A DNA stretch of 38,763 bases, taken from assembly GCF_030145185.1 (NCBI RefSeq), contig NZ_JAQYWB010000056.1:1-38763 (forward strand), read 5' to 3'. The stretch is from Desulfoluna sp. (GTDB taxonomy: Bacteria; Desulfobacterota; Desulfobacteria; Desulfobacterales; Desulfolunaceae). The stretch's first letter is position 1, and every line of letters starts with the position of its first letter. Positions 1 through 7,258 of this stretch are shown here, in pieces. Under the pieces are notes generated by a model. It made no database searches. It was given only the letters and a program-made list of their open reading frames with translations, and had not been told where the DNA came from. The position numbers and the translations under genes are program-made.

Positions 1-50
1 CAAGAAAAATCTTCCTTTTTTGTCCCAAAAAAGAGTATTTTTCTTGACCC
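1..50. repeat. Palindromic REP-like hairpin at the window edge
   Basis: Bases 1-21 and 27-46 are imperfect inverted repeats, each beginning or ending with CAAGAAAAAT/ATTTTTCTTG. The right arm runs on into TTGACCCC, so the left arm probably starts with GGGGTCAA outside the window. A short hairpin ending in TGACCCC resembles REP elements mobilised by REP-associated tyrosine transposases, but no transposase is in view and the family is not established. Confidence 0.4.
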
Positions 51-96
51 CATGCTCACTTCGGATTTGAGAAAAGCGTGGTTTTTGAGGAGGAAA

Positions 97-423
97 TTAA
101 TATTTGCCCTTGAGGCCCTTACCCACTCCAAATGGAAAGGAGCCCATATTATCAAGATGCTTTTGTTTTCTGTGAGTGTACGTATCCTTAAAAATTAAAG
201 CGTAATCAATAATGATAAGTATCAGAACCAAAATGATTAAAATCTGCCAAACACAAAAAGCCAATAATTGGTTTTCAGAAAAAAACTTGGACAGAGAGCT
301 CATTGGTAATGCTTTTGTCAGCTTATCTGAGGCTATAGGTGTCCCAAGCAACGCAAGTAGCGACCACTGAATAACTTTAGTCGGGAACATTCTTCTTAGA
401 ATTGAGACTTCTTCTTTATTCAT
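97..423 (-). CDS. Small hypothetical membrane protein (cassette-borne)
   Basis: The 108-residue product is not recognised. It has one convincing membrane segment at about residues 54-76 (rich in I, L and V), a weaker hydrophobic stretch at 18-33, and a basic C-terminal tail, so it is probably an inner-membrane protein. Its ATG lies only about 8 bases after the end of the attC-like site at 431-492, the spacing usual for integron gene cassettes. The gene is AT-rich, unlike the sequence beyond 2.8 kb. No attC is seen after its stop; a palindromic hairpin lies there instead. The function is unknown. Confidence 0.6.
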   Translation of the reverse strand: MNKEEVSILRRMFPTKVIQWSLLALLGTPIASDKLTKALPMSSLSKFFSENQLLAFCVWQILIILVLILIIIDYALIFKDTYTHRKQKHLDNMGSFPFGVGKGLKGKY

Positions 424-430
424 ATTCCCT

Positions 431-492
431 CATAACGACGCTTTTCAGCGGGCGTGGCTTTTTGCGCTCCGCTGAAAAAGCCTTGTTAGCTG
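431..492 (-). other. attC: Integron attC-like recombination site
   Basis: On the minus strand this 62-bp site starts with CAGCTAAC and ends with CGTTATG. Between them are imperfect inverted arms (AAGGCTTTTTCAGCGG and CCGCTGAAAAGCGTC) that differ by an extra T, and a short variable loop. This is the layout of a folded attC: outer R''/R' boxes, inner L''/L' boxes, an extrahelical base and a terminal loop. It lies directly after the stop of the SEC-C gene and before the ATG of the next gene. TCAGCTAAC at its start is the exact complement of GTTAGCTGA at 1981-1989, the other end of the SEC-C cassette. That complementarity is expected of a cassette. Structural scoring was not run. Confidence 0.7.
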
Positions 493-493
493 A

Positions 494-1945
494 TTATAAA
501 CAACATTTTTTATATTTTTTGCCAGAGCCACAAGGACAAGGAGAATTGCGACCAATTTTGAGTTTTTTGCTTTTGCTTTTTGGCTTAGGGAACTCTGTAG
601 AAGTTTGTTTGTATTGCTTCATATTGCTTGTACTAAAAAAATTCCAATCTTCATTTAATTTTTCATAATATTGTTTTTGCTCAATAGGCCAATCTGAACA
701 ATCCATTAGAATAAAATCTTCTGAATTTGATTCTGAAAACTTCGGAGCATCAATTGCAATACCGACGATTTTTGTAAAATTTTGAAATTTATTTTTTGCC
801 GAACCACAAGCAATTTCAAGGAGTGTACGCCTTTTTTCTCGATATACTTCGTAAGAGTCTTTATTATCAGGTATGTGAAGCTGCATAAAAACATATGCAG
901 TACTTTTTATAAATGATGGCATAAAGGATACTTTTCTTGAAAGTTGAGATCCATCATTTGGAAAAGTTTTAATCGATTCAATAATTTTATCTGAAAGTGA
1001 ACGGCGGTGAAATCTAGGTTCTTTTGCCATTTCATGAATGGCACTTTTGCCGTTAAGGGGGCTTTCACCGAGTATGGTACCTTCTAAAGTGAAATTACTG
1101 GTTCTTTGAATAATTTCGTCCCAGAAATATGAATTCCTATCAGCTCTTTTTTTTCTAAGATATACTTGGCTTTTACAGAATGCGTACCATTCCCCTTCAC
1201 TGATGAATATTCCATTGACCTTTTTATCGAGTGTGCCTATATAATGTTGATTTTTGGAATCATCGAAGTTCGAGTAATAATGTGCTAATAAATCTTCTTC
1301 CCCACAATATGAAATAATTGTGTACTTTTCTAAAGCTGATTCTTTTGAAGTTAAATAGGCCGTAAAATCATAATAAGTATCTAATTCGGATAATATCATT
1401 TCTAAATTCTGACTATCAAAAACATGTACTGGCTTATCTCTCTCTAATTCTAAGAAAAAAGGGATCGTTGCTCTAGTGCGTCTATCACCGTAAGCAATTG
1501 CTAAGATACCATATACATTGTCTCTTGATGCATTCTTACATGCTTCTTTTGCACCATGAGCAACAATAATTTTATGAAAAACAAATTCATTACTATCAAT
1601 GTATAGAGGAAAAGGTTTGGAGAGATCTTTGTCTAAAAATATACCTCTACCACTTTTTATGTATCTTTCCGCTCCATGAGCAGTTTTAATTTGGGCTGTA
1701 ATAGATTTTTTTACCCATCTTTTCCATGCTACTTCAGAGTCTTGAATTCCCTTTTTCAGAGAAAGATTTTCTCGGTCAAAAAAAATAAAGACATGTTTAT
1801 CAAAGACAGCAATAAGATCGCACAACTCATCTTTATTTTCATTAAATGGGTTGGGGTATGACCATAATTTTAAAAAAGTACGATCACACAAATCAGATAA
1901 TAGTTTTTCTGTTTCAGTAAAACCTTCAGATTTTTGAATATTCAT
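494..1945 (-). CDS. SEC-C motif protein of unknown function (cassette-borne)
   Basis: This 483-residue protein ends in a classic SEC-C zinc-binding motif (about residues 464-483: RNSPCPCGSGKKYKKCC), as at the C-terminus of SecA and of many otherwise unrelated proteins. The remaining ~460 residues are not recognised; they are charged and lack membrane segments, so a soluble protein is likely. The ATG at 1945 has only a weak upstream ribosome site. The gene fills a segment bounded by GTTAGCTGA at 1981-1989 and the attC at 431-492, so the whole unit looks like one integron cassette. It is AT-rich compared with the rest of the window. SEC-C supports metal binding, possibly protein or ribosome contact, but does not give a function. 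Confidence 0.75.
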   Translation of the reverse strand: MNIQKSEGFTETEKLLSDLCDRTFLKLWSYPNPFNENKDELCDLIAVFDKHVFIFFDRENLSLKKGIQDSEVAWKRWVKKSITAQIKTAHGAERYIKSGRGIFLDKDLSKPFPLYIDSNEFVFHKIIVAHGAKEACKNASRDNVYGILAIAYGDRRTRATIPFFLELERDKPVHVFDSQNLEMILSELDTYYDFTAYLTSKESALEKYTIISYCGEEDLLAHYYSNFDDSKNQHYIGTLDKKVNGIFISEGEWYAFCKSQVYLRKKRADRNSYFWDEIIQRTSNFTLEGTILGESPLNGKSAIHEMAKEPRFHRRSLSDKIIESIKTFPNDGSQLSRKVSFMPSFIKSTAYVFMQLHIPDNKDSYEVYREKRRTLLEIACGSAKNKFQNFTKIVGIAIDAPKFSESNSEDFILMDCSDWPIEQKQYYEKLNEDWNFFSTSNMKQYKQTSTEFPKPKSKSKKLKIGRNSPCPCGSGKKYKKCCL

Positions 1946-1980
1946 TTAACTATCCGTTTCTATATATTGTTACTACATAT

Positions 1981-1989
1981 TCAGCTAAC
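1981..1989 (-). other. Cassette boundary (R'-type core site)
   Basis: On the minus strand this reads GTTAGCTGA, close to the integron core GTTRRRY. It is exactly complementary to TCAGCTAAC at the attC of the same unit (485-493). It would be the upstream recombination point of the SEC-C cassette. I see no second attC stem to its right, so the neighbour is either an attI or an unrelated insertion site. Confidence 0.55.
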
Positions 1990-2000
1990 AATTATTAGCG

Positions 2001-2240
2001 GACAATTCCGTCCCATATCCCCCTCTCAGGGGTAAATACAGACAGAATTGTCGCATATATTCCCTTCATTTTATGGAATATGCGATAAAAGTGTCCCGTA
2101 TTCCATTTTTATTAGACATTTCTGCCTGATAACACCCTCTCAAGGATAAAAACAGACATTTTTGTCCTCTATTCCGCTTATGGCAAGAATACGGGACAAG
2201 AACGTCCTATATTCCCCGTGTTTCGCGTTTTTTCAGACAC
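2001..2240. repeat. Array of ~40-bp degenerate double-palindrome units
   Basis: Units start near 2001, 2041, 2084, 2115, 2154 and 2195, with a last partial one near 2235. Each has GACA-N4/5-GTC (a small palindrome) followed by a TATTCC-like block, and in several units a partner such as GGAATA or GGGTAA that can close a second hairpin. Spacing is 31-43 bp, mostly 39-41. At a larger scale 2001-2104 and 2115-2215 align as two imperfect direct copies. The units are too diverged for a CRISPR. They could be iterated protein-binding sites, remains of an attI region or a decayed repeat element. Confidence 0.6.
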
Positions 2241-2529
2241 GACTCAGTGAGATGAATTTGTTTTCAATCATCAACAGTGTTCCCTTAACGGCCCGAATAA
2301 TGAGCACAAAACAGGCCCATACCTTTGTATTCACAAAGATTTAATCTTTACTCTCTGCCCCCTGCAATTGCAAGAAGGTATTTTTAAATTCCTCTCCACG
2401 CGCCCAATGTCTTGACGAGGTACGACAAAACATCCGTTTCAAACACGGCCCGAGAACCGCTATTCGGTTGAACAAAGGAACCCAAATAACCTCACGGACG
2501 TGGCCATACACACCGCAATACCAACCCCG

Positions 2530-2671
2530 ACAACTCCTGCATCTTGCGACGCACGAGGCATTCCCTCACCCTCCACGCGAATGCGGACGCATTTCAGCCC
2601 GAAGTGACGTCACCCGTAGCGCATTCGCAAACCCGCTTTCAAGGTGGCTCCACCTTGCCGCCGGAGGCTTC
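2530..2671 (-). repeat. Gene-bracketing repeat, long copy 1
   Basis: Read on the minus strand it begins GCCTCCGGCGGCAAGGTGG, then a hairpin (AAGGTGG-AG-CCACCTT) and GAAAGCGGGTTTGCG, followed by a second stem GCGAATGCG...CGCATTCGC and a GC-rich tail. The GCCTCC end faces the downstream DUF2339 gene. It is closely similar to the copies at 9239 and 25464. Confidence 0.85.
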
Positions 2672-2998
2672 TCTTCGTATCATTTCATTTCCCCACCCCC
2701 TCTCAAATCACAGCCTATTGACAAGAACGTTGAAAGTTGATTTGGAAACGGGGATGAAAGTGCGATTGCAACTCTCTTTGGACCTGTTTATGATGAAGAC
2801 GCGTTGACGCTCTTCGCGGCTGAAATAATTCAGAAGACAACCGCTTTCACCGTGCTTCCGGTGGGATCGCTTTTCGGTACATTTTATGTTCCTCGGCCCT
2901 TCACAAGGCCTCTCTGGTCGAGCGCAGTGATGGGCTACCCGGGAGCCCTTGACGATCGATCATTCTTCTCAGCTTTTGGCCCTTTTTATGGAGCCCCC

Positions 2999-5900
2999 AT
3001 GACCCTCTTCCTCCTCATCATTTTTGCTCTTTGCGTTTTTATAAAGATGAAAAGCATTAACAAAGCGCTCTCAAAACGCATCGACGCTCTTGAACAGGAT
3101 GTGCAGCGGCTTTACGCCACGCGCGTTGATCCGGGGATAGGCGATGCGGAGCCTTCGGCGACCGAGGCCGAAGAACCGACGCCGCCCTCTCCCCGGGAGG
3201 CACCGGTGCGGGAGATGATTCTTGAAAAGGAAGTGGCGGCGAGACCGGTTTCATTGCCGCCAAAACCGGCGCGACAGCGCGTGATGCGGGGGCTTCTTTT
3301 GACGCCTCCGGGGCTTTTTATCAAAGTCGCGGACCGGCCTTCGACAGAGGCCCTGTCGGCTCCCAGCGCCCCGCAATCCACCTGGGCCTCTCAGTGGCAG
3401 AGTTTTAAAAAGAACGTGGACTGGGAGCTCTTTGCCGGGGCGCGACTCTTTGCGTGGATGGGGGGGCTTGCTCTTTTTATCGCGGCTGGATTCTTCGTCA
3501 AATACTCCATCGACAACAACCTCATCCCCGCCCAGCTGCGACTCGCCATCGGGGCTGTGACCGGCATGGTTCTGTTGATCTCCTCGGGCCGCATAAAAAC
3601 CGAGCGGTATGACATCCTGCGGCAGACTCTTGCCTCCGGGGGCATCGGTGTTCTGTACAGCGTGGTTTTTGCCGCCACCCTCTATTATCAGTACATTCCG
3701 AAAACATTCGGGTTTGGCCTTCTCTCCCTGATCTCGGCCACGGCCTTTGCGCTCTCGGTCTTTTACAAACGCATCTCCATTGCCATTTTGGGTGCCCTGG
3801 GTGCCTTTGTCACCCCGCTTCTGGTAAGCAGCGGCCGGGGCGACCTCATTCTTCTTTTTCTCTACCTGGCCGTTGTCAGCATCGGGCTCCAGCGGGTCTC
3901 GCGCTACTTGGCCTCGCCCTTTCTGCTGTTGGTTGCCGCCGCAGGCACCCTGTTCACCGCAGGATGCGCCACCTTCGCCTCTTTCGCTTCGTATGGATCC
4001 AGCTCGGCCCTTTCCATGGCCGTGATGTGGAGCGCCATCCCCGTCCTTTTTGCCCTCTTTCTCTCGCCCGGTGACCTCATGCCGGAGAAGAACCAATCTA
4101 TTCGATGGGCGGGATTTTTATCCTTTCTGCCCTCCCTGGCCGTGGCGATGGTCATGATCCTGGACCGATCAGGCTGGCACCCCCTGCTCATCCTCACCGC
4201 CGCCTCAGCCGCTGCTCTGGCCCTGGGACTCCAGAACAAAGGGTGGCACCCGAAGGTCGTCCCCTTCTCCGTCCTCACCTTTGTGCCCGCCCTTGCCTGG
4301 GCCGCCACCCGGTTCAATGCCCAAAGCGCCTCGGTGAGCTACCTTCTCCTGCTGATCTACGGCGTCACCGGCGGCCTCGGCCCCGTGGCCCTGATGATCC
4401 GCCACGGACACAACCCCACCATGCTCCGCTGGCTGAAACTCTTTCCCGCAGCGGTGGTGGGCGCCTCCCTTCTGAGCCTTTTCAGCACCCCCTTTCACAG
4501 TGTTCTCTTCTGGCCCGTCATGCTGGTCCTTCAGCTGGCAGGCATCGGGGTAAGCCTGGTGGTCGGTGCCGTTTTTCAGGTGCTGATCCTGATCCTTCTC
4601 TTTATCGGAGGAGGCTTGTTCTGGCTCTTCTCCAGCCCCCCGGAATTCATCGGGATGGGTTTCTTCCTCTTTCTCCTGATCGCAGGTGGCCTCCTCGCAG
4701 CGGGCATGATCGCCTTTATCAAGATGCTCCCCAAAATCGCCGCATCCCTGAAGATCCCAGCTATCCCGGGGAAAAAGCCACGCATTCCCAACATGGACCA
4801 ATGGCTCACCGCCGCCCCGTCCGTGGGCGTTTTTCTCCTTCTGGGGGCGGCCTTTGCCGTGCCGCATCCCCACTACCCTCATGCCGGTATGGTCACCCTG
4901 GTGGCCTTCCTCGGACTCTCTCTCTTCTTCAGCCGAAGAGTGCGCTTTCAGCCCTCCGGGATCATCGCCATCCTCGCTGCGGCCACCGCCCAATCGGCCT
5001 GGGTCTTCAGTCATGGAGGGACGGAGCTCCTTTTTTCTGCTGTGGCCTGGTCCTCCGTCCTCTTCCTTGCCGCCCTGGTCCTCCCCTTTGTCTTCTTCCG
5101 AAAAGAAGACGAATGGCACGGCATCTGGAACAGCGCCGCCCTTTTTGAGGTGGCGGAGATGCTCTTTCTTCTCTACGCCGCCAAGCGCCTCTGGCCCGGA
5201 GACCTCTCCGGATGGCTGCCGCTCATCCCGGCCCTTTTAAAACTCGGCCCCGTGGCGCTTCTTTTAAAAAGGCTGGAAAATACCCCCCATCGAAACAGCA
5301 TTTTAGCGTTTCACGGCGGAGCCCTGCTCTTTTACCTCTCCACCCTCCCCGTGCTTCTGCTCCCCCATGGCTGGATCGGTGTGGCCCTTGTCTTTGAAGC
5401 CTCTCTTCTCCTCTGGCTCAACCGGCGCATCGAGCACTCCGGCCTCCGATGGGTGGCCCTTTTCATGGCCCCCTCCGGCCTTTTGGTCCTCTTCACCGCC
5501 CTGCCCCTCATGAAAGCGGCGGGGAGCCTTCCCGTCTTGAACCCGGCCTTTTTCTCCGTCGCCGCCTGCACCGCGGCCCTGGGCGCTGCCGTGAAACTCA
5601 GCCCCTGGCCCACACGCAAACTCCGTCGTCTGGACCTGCCCAACACCTTTCTCTGGATGAGCCTCGGCACCGGCTTCTATCTCGTCAACCTGGCCATAGC
5701 CGACCTCTTCTCCGGCCCGAGCGAGGCCTTTACACTTATCCCCCAGGGGGATTTTAGCCACTGGGCCACTTACGCCCTGGCCTGGGCAGGCTTCGGCGCC
5801 ATCACCTGGCGCATCACCCGGCTCCACATCGCCATGAGAATCGCAGGGCTCCTCCTCTTCATCTCCGGCAGCTCCGGCCTCCTCCTCCTGCCCATGCTGC

Positions 5901-6850
5901 TCCCCGAAGCCATCGCCACCATGGGCCCCTGGGTGAACCCCGCCCTTTTCATCTACCTGGCCCTCATCGCCATGATTTACCTGACCTTCAAAAAGGAGCC
6001 TTGGAGCGCTTTTGGCGGTCTCTCCCGCAACCTCTTTCTGGCCTTTCTCCTATTGGCCGGTTTTATGCTCCTCGCCTTGGCGTCCAGCACCACCTTAGCC
6101 ACCGGCCACGCGTTCAGCGCTTTTTTGAGCCAAACGCCCCAACGTGCCGTGGCCGCTGCCGCCGCCTGGATTCTCTACGGAACCGCCATGCTCTTCTGGC
6201 CCAAACGCCTGGATCGCCCCTTTCGATTCACCGGCCTGATTCTCATCTTCATTGGCCTTCTGAAAAGCCTCGCCTTTCCCTTGAGATTCAGCACCGCCTT
6301 CGGCCTCATGACCCCGCTGGTCAACACCCCCACTCTCCTCTACGCAGGCATCTTAACCCTGTTGACCCTTTTCACCGCCCAACCCCGGGCCACCCCCTGG
6401 CCCCTCCCCAAGCTGGAGCAAAAACCCTTCTGGGGCGTCACCCTCGCCCTCACCGGCTTTGCTATCCTGAACATTGAAATCGCCAGCTTCTTCGCCACCA
6501 CAGGCCAACGATTCAGCTTCCTCACCCAGGGAAGCCTCTCCAAACAACTGGCCTACAGCATCGGCTGGATGCTCTTCTCCATGGGCCTCCTCGCCGTGGG
6601 CGTTAAAGGGAAAGACCCCAAAATCAGATGGGCCGCCATCGCTCTTCTGGGCATCACCTGCCTTAAAATATTCATCCGAGACCTCTGGTCCCTCGGCCAA
6701 CTCTACCGCGTCGGCTCCTTTGTGGGCCTGGCCATCGTCATGATCCTCGTCTCCGTCATCTACCAGAAGTTTCTTTCGGAAGAGGATGGAAATGGGCAGA
6801 AAAACGGGAATGGACAGAAAAACGAAGAGCGGCCTCCGGCGGCGAGGTGA
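2999..6850 (+). CDS. DUF2339 polytopic membrane protein
   Basis: This is a very large membrane protein of the DUF2339 family (COG5373-like). I start it at ATG 2999, 6 bases after a GGAG. The frame stays open to 2804, but the extension looks non-native. From this start the 1283 residues run: an N-terminal membrane helix, a short coiled coil (about 17-40), an acidic Pro-rich linker (40-160), then some 30 hydrophobic segments to near the C-terminus. The family has no proven biochemical function. It is followed by a DUF3999 gene, a pairing I recall as common, which suggests a joint envelope role. The last residues (RPPAAR) and the stop codon are encoded by a copy of the GC-rich repeat, so the native end was probably altered by insertion. 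Confidence 0.85.
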   Translation: MTLFLLIIFALCVFIKMKSINKALSKRIDALEQDVQRLYATRVDPGIGDAEPSATEAEEPTPPSPREAPVREMILEKEVAARPVSLPPKPARQRVMRGLLLTPPGLFIKVADRPSTEALSAPSAPQSTWASQWQSFKKNVDWELFAGARLFAWMGGLALFIAAGFFVKYSIDNNLIPAQLRLAIGAVTGMVLLISSGRIKTERYDILRQTLASGGIGVLYSVVFAATLYYQYIPKTFGFGLLSLISATAFALSVFYKRISIAILGALGAFVTPLLVSSGRGDLILLFLYLAVVSIGLQRVSRYLASPFLLLVAAAGTLFTAGCATFASFASYGSSSALSMAVMWSAIPVLFALFLSPGDLMPEKNQSIRWAGFLSFLPSLAVAMVMILDRSGWHPLLILTAASAAALALGLQNKGWHPKVVPFSVLTFVPALAWAATRFNAQSASVSYLLLLIYGVTGGLGPVALMIRHGHNPTMLRWLKLFPAAVVGASLLSLFSTPFHSVLFWPVMLVLQLAGIGVSLVVGAVFQVLILILLFIGGGLFWLFSSPPEFIGMGFFLFLLIAGGLLAAGMIAFIKMLPKIAASLKIPAIPGKKPRIPNMDQWLTAAPSVGVFLLLGAAFAVPHPHYPHAGMVTLVAFLGLSLFFSRRVRFQPSGIIAILAAATAQSAWVFSHGGTELLFSAVAWSSVLFLAALVLPFVFFRKEDEWHGIWNSAALFEVAEMLFLLYAAKRLWPGDLSGWLPLIPALLKLGPVALLLKRLENTPHRNSILAFHGGALLFYLSTLPVLLLPHGWIGVALVFEASLLLWLNRRIEHSGLRWVALFMAPSGLLVLFTALPLMKAAGSLPVLNPAFFSVAACTAALGAAVKLSPWPTRKLRRLDLPNTFLWMSLGTGFYLVNLAIADLFSGPSEAFTLIPQGDFSHWATYALAWAGFGAITWRITRLHIAMRIAGLLLFISGSSGLLLLPMLLPEAIATMGPWVNPALFIYLALIAMIYLTFKKEPWSAFGGLSRNLFLAFLLLAGFMLLALASSTTLATGHAFSAFLSQTPQRAVAAAAAWILYGTAMLFWPKRLDRPFRFTGLILIFIGLLKSLAFPLRFSTAFGLMTPLVNTPTLLYAGILTLLTLFTAQPRATPWPLPKLEQKPFWGVTLALTGFAILNIEIASFFATTGQRFSFLTQGSLSKQLAYSIGWMLFSMGLLAVGVKGKDPKIRWAAIALLGITCLKIFIRDLWSLGQLYRVGSFVGLAIVMILVSVIYQKFLSEEDGNGQKNGNGQKNEERPPAAR

Positions 6851-6880
6851 GCCACCTCGAAAGCGGGTTGCGACAGCGGG
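6831..6880 (+). repeat. Gene-bracketing repeat, short copy 2
   Basis: GCCTCCGGCGGCGAGGTGAGCC followed by CACCTCGAAAGCGGGTTGCG. The hairpin arms carry compensating changes (GAGGTG/CACCTC instead of AAGGTG/CACCTT), which suggests that the stem is maintained. The copy supplies the C-terminal codons and stop of the DUF2339 gene. Confidence 0.85.
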
Positions 6881-7020
6881 AAAATGAGCCGGGTTGGTCG
6901 GCGTTACCGTACGAAAGGATGTGTGAGGGGGGGGATTTTTTTGATGAAATGGAAAGGACGTTTGTGATGCATCCGCCTTCGTACTCTTCGTATTAAATAC
7001 GATTTATATCACACAACTTG

Positions 7021-7064
7021 TTCCCAGGCTCCGCCTGGTAACGCGCTCCGGAGGCTCTGCCTCC
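7021..7064. repeat. Two-hairpin repeat (CCAGGCTCCGCCTGG type)
   Basis: Two adjacent perfect hairpins, CCAGGCTCCGCCTGG and GGAGGCTCTGCCTCC, joined by TAACGCGCT. This pattern resembles a palindromic repeat scattered through many bacterial genomes. It is distinct from the GCCTCCGGCGGC family although both carry GGAGGC-like blocks. Confidence 0.6.
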
Positions 7065-7162
7065 ATGGTGAATGCTCTCAAGATAGATTTATCTCGACAC
7101 GCACCTTGTTCGACGCCCGTTGCCCACACATCAACGGTGAAACCACACAAACCCTAAATCAC

Positions 7163-7240
7163 TGCGGTTGCGCTTGGCCCCTCAGGGCTAAGCGCAACCG
7201 CAACCCGCTTTCAAGGTGGCCCACCTTGCCGCTGGAGGCT
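7163..7240 (-). repeat. Gene-bracketing repeat, copy 3 with a different second stem
   Basis: On the minus strand: GCCTCCAGCGGCAAGGTGG, CCACCTTGAAAGCGGGTTGCG, then a second stem GCGGTTGCGCTTAGCC...AAGCGCAACCGC. The second stem has another sequence than in copies 1, 4, 5 and 12, but again forms a hairpin. It ends about 18 bases before the DUF3999 ATG, with the GCCTCC end toward the gene. Confidence 0.8.
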
Positions 7241-7258
7241 CTTTTATTTGGAGTTCAT

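Larger units (their letters stand above)
1946..2998. other. Long intergenic stretch without a supported gene
   Basis: About 1 kb between the cassette and DUF2339. It holds the 40-bp unit array (2001-2240) and one long copy of the GC-rich repeat (2530-2671, reversed). The rest, 2240-2530 and 2672-2998, shows no ORF with a ribosome site. Base composition changes from AT-rich to GC-rich across it, which marks the edge of the acquired segment. Confidence 0.6.
6851..7258. other. Intergenic region filled with repeats
   Basis: 408 bp between DUF2339 and DUF3999. It contains the rest of repeat copy 2, a separate two-hairpin element at 7021-7064 and repeat copy 3 at 7163-7240. No ORF here has a credible start. 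Confidence 0.7.

Noticed and set aside
2001-2240. CRISPR array
   Set aside because: Units are strongly diverged and palindromic throughout, with no constant repeat alternating with unique spacers, and no cas gene is present.
2468-2807. Small ORFs before DUF2339
   Set aside because: They mainly translate the reversed repeat copy at 2530-2671 and lack start signals.
1990-2998. Integron integrase gene
   Set aside because: No frame of adequate length or with tyrosine-recombinase motifs exists on either strand beside the cassette.
3251-5119. Long minus-strand frames opposite DUF2339
   Set aside because: They are antisense shadows of GC-rich coding sequence with low-complexity, non-protein-like composition.
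7106-7258. N-terminal extension of the DUF3999 protein
   Set aside because: It is repeat sequence, and the ATG at 7259 starts a proper signal peptide after a ribosome site.
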